A DNA stretch of 64,000 bases from Prosapia bicincta (taxonomy: Eukaryota; Arthropoda; Insecta; Hemiptera; Cercopidae): assembly GCA_036971475.1 (NCBI GenBank), contig JBAIZL010000007.1, positions 27,527,947 to 27,591,946 of the forward strand, read 5' to 3'. The notes under the pieces were generated by a model. The model ran no database searches. It was not told the origin of the DNA and saw only the letters and a list, made by a program, of their open reading frames with translations. Within the stretch, counting starts at the first letter, position 1. Each line of letters opens with the position of its first letter. Shown here piece by piece: positions 1 to 13,975 of the stretch. The position numbers and the translations under genes were made by a program.

Positions 1-3000
1 AGCTCTACCTTAGCCCTGTTCTAACCTGCCTAACAAGACAGGTAGTTCTTTATATATCTCTACCTTAGCCCTGTTCTACCTTCCCTAACAAGACAGGTAG
101 TTCTTTATATAGCTCTACCTTAGCCGTGTATTAACCTCCGTAACAAGACAGGTGGTACTTTATATAGCTCTACCTAAGCCCTGTTCTACCTTCCCTAACA
201 AGACAGGTAGTTCTTTATATAGCTCAACCTTAGCCCTGTTCTAACCTCCCTAACAAGACAGGTGGTACTTTATATAGCTCTACCTAAGCCCTGTTCTACC
301 TTCCCTAACAAGACAGGTAGTTCTTTATATAGCTCTACCTTAGCCGTGTTCTAACCTGCCTAACAAGACAGGTGGTACTTTATATAGCTCTACCTCAGCC
401 CTGTTCTACCTTTCCTAACAAGACAGGTAGTTCTTTATATAGCTCTACCTTAGCCGTGTTCTAACCTGCCTAACAAGACAGGTGGTACTTTATATAGCTC
501 TACCTAAGCCCTGTTCTACCTTCCCTAACAAGACAGGTAGTTCTTTATATAGCTCTACCTTAGCCGTGTTCTAACCTGCCTAACAAGACAGGTGGTACTT
601 TATATAGCTCTACGTTAGCCCTGTTCTAACCTCCCTAACAAGACAGGTGGTACTTTATATAGCTCTACGTTAGCCCTGTTCTAACCTCCCTAACAAGACA
701 GGTGGTACTTTATATAGCTCTACCTTAGCCCTGTTCTACCTTCCCTAACAAGACAGGTAGTTCTTTATATAGCTCTACCTTAGCCCTGTTCTACCTTCCC
801 TAACAAGACAGGTAGTTCTTTATATAGCTCTACCTTAGCCCTGTTCTACCTTCCCTAACAAGACAGGTAGTTCTTTATATAGCTCTACCTTGGCCGTGTT
901 CTAAACTGCCTAACAAGACAGGTAGTTCTTTATATAGCTCTACCTTAGCCCTGTTCTACCTTCCCTAACAAGACAGGTGGTACATTATACAGCTCTACCT
1001 TAGCCGTGTTCTAACCTCCCTAACAAGACAGGGTGTACTTTATATAGCTCTACATTAGCCGTGTTCTAACTTCCCTAACAAGACAGGTAGTTCTTTATAT
1101 AGCTCTACCTTAGCCCTGTTCTACCTTCCCTAACAAGACAGGTAGTTCTTTATATAGCTCTACCTTAGCCCTGTTCTACCTTCCCTAACAAGACAGGTGG
1201 TATTTTATACAGCTCTACCTTAGCCGTGTTCTAACCTCCCTAACAAGACAGGGTGTACTTTATATAGCTCTACCTTAGCCGTGTTATAACTTCCCTAACA
1301 AGACAGGTAGTTCTTTATATAGCTCTACCTTAGCCCTGTTCTAACCTCCCTAACAAGACAGGTGGTACTTTATATAGCTCTACCTAAGCCCTGTTCTACC
1401 TTCCCTAACAAGACAGGTATTTCTTTATATAGCTCTACCTTAGCCGTGTTCTAACCTGCCTAACAAGACAGGTGGTACTTTATATAGCTCTACCTAAGCC
1501 CTGTTCTACCTTCCCTAACAAGACAGGTAGTTCTTTATATAGCTCTACCTTATCCGTGTTCTAACCTGCCTAACAAGACAGGTGGTACTTTATATAGCTC
1601 TACCTTAGCCCTGTTCTACCTTCCCTAACAAGACAGGTAGTTCTTTATATAGCTTTACCTTAGCCCTGTTCTACCTTCCCTAACAAGACAGGTAGTTCTT
1701 TATATAGCTACCAAAACCCTGTTCTACCTTCCCCAACAAGACACGGTGTACTTTATACAGCTCTACCTTAGCCCTGTTCTACGTTCCCTAACAAGACAGG
1801 TAGTTCTTTATATAGCTCTACCTTAGCCGTTTTCTAACCTGTCTAACAAGACAGGTGGCACTTTTTATAGCTCTACCTTAGCCCTGTTCTAACCTCCCTA
1901 ACGAGATAGGTGGTACTTTATATAACTCTACCTTAGCCCTGTTCTACCTTCCCTAACAAGACAGGTAGTTCTTTATATAGCTCTACCTTAGGCCTGTTCT
2001 AACCCTCTAACAAGACAGGTGGTACTTTATATAGCTCTACCTTAGCCCTGTTCTACCTTCCCTAACAAGACAGGTAGTTCTTTATATAGCCCTACCTTAG
2101 CCCTGTTCTAACCTCCCTAACAAGACAGGTGGTACTTTATATAGCTCTACCTTAGCCCTGTTCTAACCTCCCTAACAAGACCGGTGGTACTTTATATAGC
2201 TCTGCCTTAGCCCTGTTCTACCTTCCCTAACAAGACAGGTAGTTCTTTATATAGCTCTACCTTAGCCCTGTTCTACCTTCCCTAACAAGACAGGTAGTTC
2301 TTTATATAGCTCTACCTTAGCCCTGTTCTACCTTCCCTAACAAGACAGGTAGTTCTTTATATAGCTCTACCTTAGTCCTGTTCTACCTTCCCTAACAAGA
2401 TAGGTAGTTCTTTATATAGCTCTACCTTAGCCCTGTTCTACCTTCCCTAACAAGACAGGTAGTTTTTTATATAGCTCTACCTTAGCCCTGTTCTACCTTC
2501 CCTAACAAGACAGGTAGTTCTTTATATAGCTCTACCTTAGCCGTGTTCTACCTTCCCTAACAAGACAGGTAGTTCTTTATATAGCTCTGCCTTAGCCCTG
2601 TTCTACCTTCCCTAACAAGACAGGTAGTTCTTTATATAGCTCTACCTTAGCCCTGTTCTACCTTCCCTAACAAGACAGGTAGTTCTTTATATAGCTCTAC
2701 CTTAGCCCTGTTCTACCTTCCCTAACAAGACAGGTAGTTCTTTATATAGCTCTACCTTAGCCCTGTTCTACCTTCCCTAACAAGACAGGTAGTACTTTAT
2801 ATAGCTCTACCTTAGCCCTGTTCTAACCTGCCTAACAAGACAGGTAGTTCTTTATATAGCTCTACCTTAGCCGTGTTCTAAACTGCCTAACAAGACAGGT
2901 AGTTCTTTATATAGCTCTACCTTAGCCCTGTTCTACCTTCCCTAACAAGACAGGTAGTTCTTTATATAGCTCTACCTTAGCCCTGTTCTAACCTGCCTAA

Positions 3001-5882
3001 CAAGACAGGTAGTTCTTTATATATCTCTACCTTAGCCCTGTTCTACCTTCCCTAACAAGACAGGTAGTTCTTTATATAGCTCTACCTTAGCCGTGTATTA
3101 ACCTCCGTAACAAGACAGGTGGTACTTTATATAGCTCTACCTAAGCCCTGTTCTACCTTCCCTAACAAGACAGGTAGTTCTTTATATAGCTCAACCTTAG
3201 CCCTGTTCTAACCTCCCTAACAAGACAGGTGGTACTTTATATAGCTCTACCTAAGCCCTGTTCTACCTTCCCTAACAAGACAGGTAGTTCTTTATATAGC
3301 TCTACCTAAGCCGTGTTCTAACCTGCCTAACAAGACAGGTGGTACATTATATAGCTCGACCTAAGCCCTGTTCTACCTTTCCTAACAAGACAGGTAGTTC
3401 TTTATATAGCTCTACATTAGCCGTGTTCTGACCTGCCTAACAAGACAGGTGGTACTTTATATAGCTCTACCTAAGCCCTGTTCTACCTTCCCTAACAAGA
3501 CAGGTAGTTCTTTATATAGCTCTACCTTAGCCGTGTTCTAACCTGCCTAACAAGACAGGTGGTACTTTATATAGCTCTACGTTAGCCCTGTTCTAACCTC
3601 CCTAACAAGACAGGTGGTACTTTATATAGCTCTACGTTAGCCCTGTTCTAACCTCCCTAACAAGACAGGTGGTACTTTATATAGCTCTACCTTAGCCCTG
3701 TTCTAACCTCCCTAACAAGACAGGTGGTACTTTATATAGCTCTACCTTAGCCCTGTTCTAACCTCCCTAACAAGACAGGTGGTACTTTATATAGCTCTAC
3801 GTTAGCCTTGTTCTAACCTCCCTAACAAGACAGGTAGTTCTTTATATAGCTCTACCTTAGCCCTGTTCTACCTTCCCTAACAAGACAGAGTGCACTTTAT
3901 ACAGCTCTACCTTAGCCCTGTTCTACCTTCCCTAACAAGACAGAGTGCTCTTTATACAGCTCTACCTTAGCCGTGTTCTAACCTGCCTAACAAGACAGTT
4001 AGTACTTTATACAGCTCTACTTTAGCCGTGTTTTAACCTGCCTAACAAGACAGGTGGTACTTTATATAGCTCTACCTAAGCCTTGTTCTACCTTTCCTAA
4101 CAAGACAGGTAGTTCTTTATATAGCTCTACCTTAGCCGTGTTCTAACCTGCCTAACAAGACAGGTGGTACTTTATATAGCTCTACGATAGCCCTGTTCTA
4201 ACCTCCCTAACAAGACAGGTGGTACTTTATATAGCTCTACCTTAGCCCTGTTCTACCTTCCCTAATAAGACAGGTGGTACTTTATATAGCTCTACGTTAG
4301 CCCTGTTCTAACCTCCCTAAAAAGACAGGTGGTACTTTATATAGCTCTACGTTAGCCCTGTTCTAACCTCCCTAACAAGACAGGTGGTACTTTATATAGC
4401 TCTACCTTAGCCCTGTTCTAACCTCCCTAACAAGACAGGTGGTACTTTATATAGCTCTACCTTAGCCCTGTTCTAACCTCCCTAACAAGACAGGTGGTAC
4501 TTTATATAGCTCTACGTTAGCCTTGTTCTAACCTCCCTAACAAGACAGGTAGTTCTTTATATAGCTCTACCTTAGCCCTGTTCTACCTTCCCTAACAAGA
4601 CAGGTAGTTCTTTATATAGCTCAACCTTAGCCCTGTTCTAACCTCCCTAACAAGACAGGTGGTACTTTATGTAGCTCTATCTAAGCCCTGTTCTACCTTC
4701 CCTAACAAGACAGGGTGTACTTTATATAGCTCTACCTTAGAACTGTTGTAACCTCCCTAACAAAACAGGGTGTACTTTATATAGCTCTACCTTGGCCCTG
4801 TTCTACCTTCCCTAACAAGAAAGAGTGCACTTTATACAGCTCTACCTTAGCCCTGTTCTACCTTCCGTAACAAGACAGAGTGCACTTTATACAGCTCTAC
4901 CTTAGCCGTGTTCTAACCTGCCTAACAAGACAGTTAGTACTTTATACAGCTCTACTTTAGCCCTGTTTTAACCTGCCTAACAAGACAGGTGGTACTTTAT
5001 ATAGCTCTACCTTAGCCCTGTTCTAACCTCCCTAACAAGACAGTAGGTACTTTATACAGCTCTACCTTAGCCCTGTTCTACCTTCCCTAACAAGACAGAG
5101 TGCACTATATACAGCTCTACCTTAGCCGTGTTCTAACCTGCCTAACAAGACAGTAGGTACGTTATACAGCTCTACCTTAGTCGTGTTTTAACCTGCCTAA
5201 CAAGACAGGCGGTACTTTATATAGCTCTACCTTAGCCCTGTTCTAACCTGCCTAACAAGACAGGTGGTACTTTATATAGCTCTACCTTAGTCCTGTTCTA
5301 ACCTGCCTAACAAGACAGGTGGTACTCTATATAGCTCTACCTTAGCCCTGTTCTACCTTCCCTAACAAGACAGGTAGTTCTTTATATAGCTCTACCTTAG
5401 CCCTGTTCTAACCTCCCTAACAAGACAGGTGGTACTTTATATAGCTCTACCTTAGCCCTGTTCTAACCTCCCTAACAATACAGGTGGTACTTTATATAGC
5501 TCTACCTTAGCCCTGTTCTAACCTGCCTAACAAGACAGGTGGTACTCTATATAGTTCTACCTTAGCTGTGTTCCAACCTGCCTAACAAGACAGTAGGTAC
5601 TTTATACAGCTCTACCTTAGTCGTGTTTTAACCTGCCTAACAAGACAGGCGGTACTTTATATAGCTCTACCTTAGCCCTGTTCTAACCTGCCTAACAAGA
5701 CAGGTGGTACTTTATATAGCTCTACCTTAGTCCTGTTCTAACCTGCCTAACAAGACAGGTGGTACTCTATATAGCTCTACCTTAGCCCTGTTCTACCTTC
5801 CCTAACAAGACAGGTAGTTCTTTATATAGCTCTACCTTAGCCCTGTTCTAACCTGCCTAAAAAGACAGGTAGTTCTTTATAT
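1..5882. repeat. Mosaic zone of the 55-bp array with short-range duplications
   Basis: Positions 1-715 recur at about 2968-3682. The offset is 2,967 bp, which is 54 monomers less 3 bases, explained by one 53-bp monomer near 1706 and one 54-bp monomer near 2000. Shared rare variants include ATCTC in place of AGCTC (56 and 3023) and GTGTATTAACC (126 and 3093). Further internal offsets are 715 bp or 13 monomers (GTTAGCCTTG at 3801 and 4516), 935 bp or 17 monomers (CAGTTAGTAC at 3996 and 4931) and 440 bp or 8 monomers (TCGTGTTTTAACC near 5181 and 5621). Most monomers are of the GGTAGTTC or GGTGGTAC type. The higher-order order is patchy rather than regular. Confidence 0.85.
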
Positions 5883-6707
5883 AGCTCTACCTTTGCCCTG
5901 TTCTAACCTGCCTAACCAGACTAGTGATACTTTATATAGCTCTACCTTTGCCCTTTTCTACCTTCCCTAACAAGACAGGTAGTTCTTTATATAGCTCTAC
6001 CTTTGCCCTGTTCTAACCTCCCTAACCAGACTAGTGAAACTTTACATAGCTCTACCTCTGCCCTGTTCTAACCTGCCTAACCAGACTAGTGATACTTTAT
6101 ATAGCTCTACCTTTGCCCTGTTCTACCTACCCTAACAAGACAGGTAGTTCTTTATATAGCTCTACCTTAGGCCTGTTCTAACCTGAATAACAAGACAGGT
6201 AGTTCTTTATATAGCTCTACCTTTGCCCTGTTCTAACCTGCCTAACCAGACTAGTGATACTTTATATAGCTCTACCTTTGCCCTGTTCTACCTTCCCTAA
6301 CAAGACAGGTAGTTCTTTATATAGCTCTACCTTTGCCCTGTTCTAACCTCCCTAACCAGACTAGTGATACTTTATATAGCTCTACCTTTGCCCTGCTCTA
6401 CCTTCCCTAACAAGACAGGTAGTTCTTTATATAGCTCTACCTTTGCCCTGTTCTAACCTCCCTAACCAGACTAGTGATACTTTATATAGCTCTACCTTTG
6501 CCCTGTTCTACCTTCCCTAACAAGACAGGTAGTTCTTTATATAACTCTACCTTTGCCCTGTTCTAACCTCCCTAACCAGACTAGTGATACTTTATATAGC
6601 TCTACCTTTGCCCTGTTCTAACCTCCCTAACCAGACTAGTGATACTTTATATAGCTCTACCTTTGCCCTGTTCTACCTTCCCTAACAAGATAGGTGGTAC
6701 TTTATAT
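5883..6707. repeat. CTTTGCC / ACTAGT monomer subfamily, mostly a 110-bp dimer
   Basis: Fifteen consecutive monomers, nearly all with CTTTGCC in place of CTTAGCC. Eight of them (starting 5883, 5993, 6048, 6213, 6323, 6433, 6543, 6598) also carry CCAGACTAGTGATAC (or GAAAC) in place of the usual AAGACAGGT segment, creating an ACTAGT (SpeI) site I do not see elsewhere in the array. Over much of the stretch they alternate with CTTTGCC monomers of the GGTAGTTC type, giving a 110-bp dimer. The monomer at 6158 is an interloper with CTTAGGCC and CCTGAATAAC. The last monomer (6653) has GATAGGTGG and leads into the next zone. Confidence 0.9.
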
Positions 6708-7650
6708 AGCTCTACCTTAGCCCTGTTCTACCTTCCCTAACAAGATAGGTGGTACTTTATATAGCTCTACCTTAGCCCTGTTCTACCTTCCCTAACAAGA
6801 CAGGTAGTTCTTTATATAGCTCTTCCTTAGCCCTGTTCTACCTTCCCTAACAAGATAGGTGGTACTATATATAGCTCTACCTTAGCCCTGTTCTACCTTC
6901 CCTAACAAGATAGGTGGTACTTTATATAGCTCTACCTTAGCCCTGTTCTACCTTCCCTAACAAGATAGGTGGTACTTTATATAGCTCTACCTTAGCCCTG
7001 TTCTACCTTCCCTAACAAGACAGGTAGTTCTTTATATAGCTCTTCCTTAGCCCTGTTCTAACCTCCCTAACAAGACAGGTGGTACTTTATATAGCTCTAC
7101 CTTAGCCCTGTTCTACCTTCCCTAACAAGATAGGTGGTACTTTATATAGCTCTACCTTAGCCCTGTTCTACCTTCCCTAACAAGACAGGTAGTTCTTTAT
7201 ATAGCTCTACCATAGCCCTGTTCTAACCTCCCTAACAATACAGGTGGTACTTTATATAGCTCTACCTTAGCCCTGTTCTAACCTCCCTAACAAGACAGGT
7301 GGTACTTTATATAGCTCTACCTTATCCCTGTTCTAACCTGCCTAACAAGACATATGGTACTTTATATAGCACTACCTTAGCCTTGATCTAACACCCCTAA
7401 CAAGACAGGTTGTGCTTTGTATAGCTCTACCTTAGCCCTGGTCTACCTTCCCTAACAAGACAGGTGGTACTTTATATAGCTCTACCTTAGCCCTGTTCTA
7501 ACCTCCCTAACAAAACAGGTGGTACTTTATATAGCTCTACCTTACCCCTGTTCTAACCTCCCTAACAAGACAGGTGGTACTTTATATAGCTCTTCCTTAG
7601 CCCTGTTCTAACCTCCCTAACAAGACAGGTGGTACTTTATATAGCTCTAC
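6708..7650. repeat. 55-bp array, GATAGGTGG monomers and transition zone
   Basis: Monomers pairing CTACCTTCCC with AACAAGATAGGTGGTAC, in place of the usual ACAGG, are common up to about 7140, interspersed with GGTAGTTC monomers and TCTTCC starts. From about 7200 the mix changes to CTAACCTCCC with GGTGGTAC. I see no long higher-order period within this stretch. Confidence 0.7.
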
Positions 7651-10600
7651 CTTAGCGCTGTTCTAACCTCCCTAACAATACAGGTGGTACTTTATATAGC
7701 TCTACCTTAGCCCTGTTCTAACCTCCCTAACAAGACAGGTGGTACTTTATATAGCTCTACCTTAGCCCTGTTCTAACCTCCCTAACAAGACAGGTGGTAC
7801 TTTATATAGCTCTTCCTTAGCCCTGTTCTAACCTCCCTAACAAGACAGGTGGTACTTTATATAGCTCTACCTTAGCCCTGTTCTACCTTCCCTAATAAGA
7901 CAGGTAGTTCTTTATATAGCTCTACCTTAGCCCTGTTCTAACTTCCCTAACAAGACAGGTAGTTCTTTATATAGCTCAACCTTAGCCCTGTTCTAACTTC
8001 CCTAACAAGACAGGTAGTACTTTATATAGCCCTACCTTAGCCGTGTTCTAACTTCCCTAATCAGACAGGGTGTACTTTATATAGCTCTACGTTAGAACTG
8101 TTGTAACCTCCCTAACAAGACATGGTGTACTTTATATAGCTCTACCTTAGCCCTGTTCTAACTTCCCTAACAAGACAGGTAGTTCTTTATATAGCTCAAC
8201 CTTAGCCCTGTTCTAACTTCCCTAACAAGACAGGTGGTACTTTATATAGCCCTACCTTAGCCGTGTTCTAGCTTCCCTAACAAGACAGGGTGTACTTTAT
8301 ATAGCTCTACCTTAGCCGTTTTCTAACCTGCCTAACAAGACAGGATGTACTTTATACAGCACTACCTTAGCCCTGTTCTAACCTCCCTAACAAGACAGGT
8401 GGTACTTTATATAGCTCTCCCTTAGCCCTGTTCTAACCTCCCTAACAAGACAGGTGGTACTTTATATAGCTCTACCTTAGCCCTGGTCTACCTTCCCTAA
8501 CAAGACAGGTGGTACTTTATATAGCTCTACCTTAGCCCTGTTCTAACCTCCCTAACAAGACAGGTGGTACTTTATATAGCTCTACCTTAGCCCTGATCTA
8601 ACACCCCTAACAAGACAGGTGGTGCTTTATATAGCTCTACCTTAGCCCTGGTCTACCTTCCCTAACAAGACAGGTGGTACTTTATATAGCTCTACCTTAG
8701 CCCTGTTCTAACCTCCCTAACAAGACAGGTGGTACTTTATGTAGCTCTACCTTAGCCCTGTTCTACCTTCCCTAACAAGACAGGTAGCTCTTTATATAGC
8801 TCTACCTTAGCCGTGTTCTAACCTCCCTAACAAGACAGGTATTACTTTATATAGCCCTACCTTAGCCGTGTTCTAACCTCCCTAATCAGACAGGGTGTAC
8901 TTTATATAGCTCTACCTTAGCCCTGTTCTAACTTCCCTAACAAGACAGGGTGTACTTTATACAGCTCTACCTTAGCCCTGTTCTAACTTCCCTAACAAGA
9001 CAGGTGGTACTTTATATAGCTCTACCTTAGCCGTGTTCTAACATGCCTAACAAGACAAGTGGTACTTTATATAGCTCTACCTTAGCTGTTTTCTAACCTG
9101 CCTAACAATACAGGTGGTACTTTATATAGCTCTACCTTAGCCCTGTTCAAACCTGCCTAACAAGACAGGTGGTACTTTATTTAGCTCTACCTTAGCCCTG
9201 TTCTAACTTCCCTAACAAGACAGGTGGTACTTTATATAGCTCTACCTTAGCCGTGTTCTAACATGCCTAACAAGACAAGTGGTACTTTATATAGCTCTAC
9301 CTTAGCTGTTTTCTAACCTGCCTAACAATACAGGTGGTACTTTATATAGCTCTACCTTAGCCCTGTTCAAACCTGCCTAACAAGACAGGTGGTACTTTAT
9401 ATAGCTCTACCTTAGCCCTGTTCTAACCTCCCTAACAAGACAGGTGGTACTTTATATAGCTCTACCTTACCCCTGTTCTATCCTGCCTAACAAGACAGGG
9501 GGTACTTTATATAGCTCTACCTTAGCGCTGTTCTAACCTCCCTAACAAGACAGGTGGTACTTTATATAGCTCTTCCTTAGCCCTGTTCTAACCTCCCTAA
9601 CAAGACAGGTGGTACTTTATATAGCTCTACCTTAGCCCTGTTCTAACCTCCCTAACAAGACAGGTGGTACTTTATATAGCTCTACCTTAGCCCTGTTCTA
9701 ACCTCCCTAACAAGACAGGTGGTACTTTATATAGCTCTTCCTTAGCCCTGTTCTAACCTCCCTAACAAGACAGGTGGTACTTTATATAGCTCTACCTTAG
9801 CCCTGTTCTACCTTCCCTAATAAGACAGGTAGTTCTTTATATAGCTCTACCTTAGCCCTGTTCTAACTTCCCTAACAAGACAGGTAGTTCTTTATATAGC
9901 TCAACCTTAGCCCTGTTCTAACTTCCCTAACAAGACAGGTAGTACTTTATATAGCCCTACCTTAGCCGTGTTCTAACTTCCCTAATCAGACAGGGTGTAC
10001 TTTATATAGCTCTACGTTAGAACTGTTGTAACCTCCCTAACAAGACATGGTGTACTTTATATAGCTCTACCTTAGCCCTGTTCTAACTTCCCTAACAAGA
10101 CAGGTAGTTCTTTATATAGCTCAACCTTAGCCCTGTTCTAACTTCCCTAACAAGACAGGTGGTACTTTATATAGCCCTACCTTAGCCGTGTTCTAGCTTC
10201 CCTAACAAGACTGGGTGTACTTTATATAGCTCTACCTTAGCCGTTTTCTAACCTGCCTAACAAGACAGGATGTACTTTATACAGCACTACCTTAGCCCTG
10301 TTCTAACCTCCCTAACAAGACAGGTGGTACTTTATATAGCTCTCCCTTAGCCCTGTTCTAACCTCCCTAACAAGACAGGTGGTACTTTATATAGCTCTAC
10401 CTTAGCCCTGGTCTACCTTCCCTAACAAGACAGGTGGTACTTTATATAGCTCTACCTTAGCCCTGTTCTAACCTCCCTAACAAGAAAGGTGGTACTTTAT
10501 GTAGCTCTACCTTAGCCCTGTTCTACCTTCCCTAACAAGACAGGTAGCTCTTTATATAGCTCTACCTTAGCCGTGTTCTAACCTCCCTAACAAGACAGGT

Positions 10601-12960
10601 ATTACTTTATATAGCCCTACCTTAGCCGTGTTCTAACCTCCCTAATCAGACAGGGTGTACTTTATATAGCTCTACCTTAGCCCTGTTCTAACTTCCCTAA
10701 CAAGACAGGGTGTACTTTATACAGCTCTACCTTAGCCCTGTTCTAACTTCCCTAACAAGACAGGTGGTACTTTATATAGCTCTACCTTAGCCGTGTTCTA
10801 ACATGCCTAACAAGACAAGTGGTACTTTATATAGCTCTACCTTAGCTGTTTTCTAACCTGCCTAACAATACAGGTGGTACTTTATATAGCTCTACCTTAG
10901 CCCTGTTCAAACCTGCCTAACAAGACAGGTGGTACTTTATATAGCTCTACCTTAGCCCTGTTCTAACTTCCCTAACAAGACAGGTGGTACTTTATATAGC
11001 TCTACCTTAGCCGTGTTCTAACATGCCTAACAAGACAAGTGGTACTTTATATAGCTCTACCTTAGCTGTTTTCTAACCTGCCTAACAATACAGGTGGTAC
11101 TTTATATAGCTCTACCTTAGCCCTGTTCAAACCTGCCTAACAAGACAGGTGGTAATTTATAAAGCTCTACCTTAGCCCTGTTCTAACCTCCCTAACAAGA
11201 TAGGTGGTACTTTATATAGCTCTACCTTACCCCTGTTCTATCCTGCCTAACAAGACAGGGGGTACTTTATATAGCTCTACCTTAGCGCTGTTCTAACCTC
11301 CCTAACAAGACAGGTGGTACTTTATATAGCTCTTCCTTAGCCCTGTTCTAACCTCCCTAACAAGACAGGTGGTACTTTATATAGCTCTACCTTAGCCCTG
11401 TTCTACCTTCCCTAATAAGACAGGTAGTTCTTTATATAGCTCTACCTTAGCCCTGTTCTAACTTCCCTAACAAGACAGGTAGTTCTTTATATAGCTCAAC
11501 CTTAGCCCTGTTCTAACTTCCCTAACAAGACAGGTAGTACTTTATATAGCCCTACCTTAGCCGTGTTCTAACTTCCCTAATCAGACAGGGTGTACTTTAT
11601 ATAGCTCTACGTTAGAACTGTTGTAACCTCCCTAACAAGACATGGTGTACTTTATACAGCTCTACCTTAGCCCTGTTCTAACTTCCCTAACAAGACAGGT
11701 GGTACTTTATATAGCTCTACCTTAGCCGTGTTCTAACATGCCTAACAAGACAAGTGGTACTTTATATAGCTCTTCCTTAGCCCTGTTCTAACCTCCCTAA
11801 CAAGACAGGTGGTACTTTATATAGCTCTACCTTAGCCCTGTTCTACCTTCCCTAATAAGACAGGTAGTTCTTTATATAGCTCTACCTTAGCCCTGTTCTA
11901 ACTTCCCTAACAAGACAGGTAGTTCTTTATATAGCTCTACCTTAGCCCTGTTCTAACTTCCCTAACAAGACAGGTAGTTCTTTATATAGCTCAACCTTAG
12001 CCCTGTTCTAACTTCCCTAACAAGACAGGTGGTACTTTATATAGCCCTACCTTAGCCGTGTTCTAGCTTCCCTAACAAGACAGGGTGTACTTTATATAGC
12101 TCTACCTTAGCCGTTTTCTAACCTGCCTAACAAGACAGGATGTACTTTATACAGCACTACCTTAGCCCTGTTCTAACCTCCCTAACAAGACAGGTGGTAC
12201 TTTATATAGCTCTCCCTTAGCCCTGTTCTAACCTCCCTAACAAGACAGGTGGTACTTTATATAGCTCTACCTTAGCCCTGGTCTACCTTCCCTAACAAGA
12301 CAGGTGGTACTTTATATAGCTCTACCTTAGCCCTGTTCTAACCTCCCTAACAAGACAGGTGGTACTTTATATAGCTCTACCTTAGCCCTGATCTAACACC
12401 CCTAACAAGACAGGTGGTGCTTTATATAGCTCTACCTTAGCCCTGGTCTACCTTCCCTAACAAGACAGGTGGTACTTTATATAGCTCTACCTTAGCCCTG
12501 TTCTAACCTCCCTTACAAGACAGGTGGTACTTTATGTAGCTCTACCTTAGCCCTGTTCTACCTTCCCTAACAAGACAGGTAGCTCTTTATATAGCTCTAC
12601 CTTAGCCGTGTTCTAACCTCCCTAACAAGACAGGTATTACTTTATATAGCCCTACCTTAGCCGTGTTCTAACCTCCCTAATCAGACAGGGTGTACTTTAT
12701 ATAGCTCTACCTTAGCCCTGTTCTAACTTCCCTAACAAGACAGGGTGTACTTTATACAGCTCTACCTTAGCCCTGTTCTAACTTCCCTAACAAGACATTT
12801 GGTACTTTATATAGCTCTACCTTAGCCGTGTTCTAACATGCCTAACAAGACAAGTGGTACTTTATATAGCTCTACCTTAGCTGTTTTCTAACCTGCCTAA
12901 CAATACAGGTGGTACTTTATATAGCTCTACCTTAGCCCTGTTCAAACCTGCCTAACAAGA
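7651..12960. repeat. Three tandem higher-order repeats of 32-34 monomers
   Basis: The rare variant CTTAGCGCTG falls at 7651, 9521 and 11281, which are 34 and 32 monomers apart. GTTAGAACTG falls at 8091, 10016 and 11611 (35 and 29 monomers apart). TCTCCC in place of TCTACC, GATCTAACACCCC and GGTATTAC recur in matching order. The three copies therefore share a long ordered set of variant monomers but differ by gain or loss of a few monomers. Related partial copies appear again at 20411 and 21071, 660 bp apart, so this family of blocks reappears further right. Confidence 0.85.
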
Positions 12961-13975
12961 CAGGTGGTACTTTATATAGCTCTACCTTAGCCCTGTTCTA
13001 ACCTCCCTAACAAGACAGGTGGTACTTTATATAGCTCTACCTTAGCCCTGTTCTAACCTCCCTAACAAGAAAGGTGGTACTTTATATTGCTCTACCTTAG
13101 CCCTGTTCTAACCTCCCTAACAAGACAGGGGGTACTTTATACAGCTCTACCTTAGCCCTGTTCTAACTTCCCTAACAAGACAGGTAGTTCTTTATATAGC
13201 TCTACCTTAACCCTGTTATAACCTCCCTAACAAGACAGGTGGTACTTTATATAGCTCTACCTTAGCCCTGTTCTAACCTGCCTAACAAGACAGGGGGTAC
13301 TTTATACAGCTCTACCTTAGCTCTGTTCTAACTTCCCTAACAAGACAGGGGGTACTTTATATAGCTCTACCTTAGCCCTGTTCTAACCTCCCTAACAAGA
13401 CAGGTGGTACTTTATATAGCTCTACCTTAGCCCTGTTCTAACCTGCCTAACAAGACAGGGGGTACTTTATATAGCTCTACCTTAGCCCTGTTCTAACCTC
13501 CCTAACAAGACAGGGGGTACTTTATACAGCTCTACCTTAGCCCTGTTCTAACTTCCCTAACAAGACAGGTAGTTCTTTATATAGCTCTACCTTAGCCCTG
13601 TTCTAACCTGCCTAACAAGTCAGGTGGTACTTTATATAGCTCTACCTTAGCCCTGTTCTAACTTCCCTAACAAGACAGGGTGTACTTTATACAGCTCTAC
13701 CTTAGCCCTGTTCTAACTTCCCTAACAAGACAGGTGGTACTTTATATAGCTCTACCTTAGCCGTGTTCTAACATGCCTAACAATACAAGTGGTACTTTAT
13801 ATAGCTCTACCTTAGCTGTTTTCTAACCTGCCTAACAAGACAGGGGGTACTTTATACAGCTCTACCTTAGCCCTGTTCTAACTTCCCTAACAAGACAGGT
13901 AGTTCTTTATATAGCTCTACCTTAGCCCTGTTCTAACCTCCCTAACAAGACAAGTGGTACTTTATATAGCTTAAC

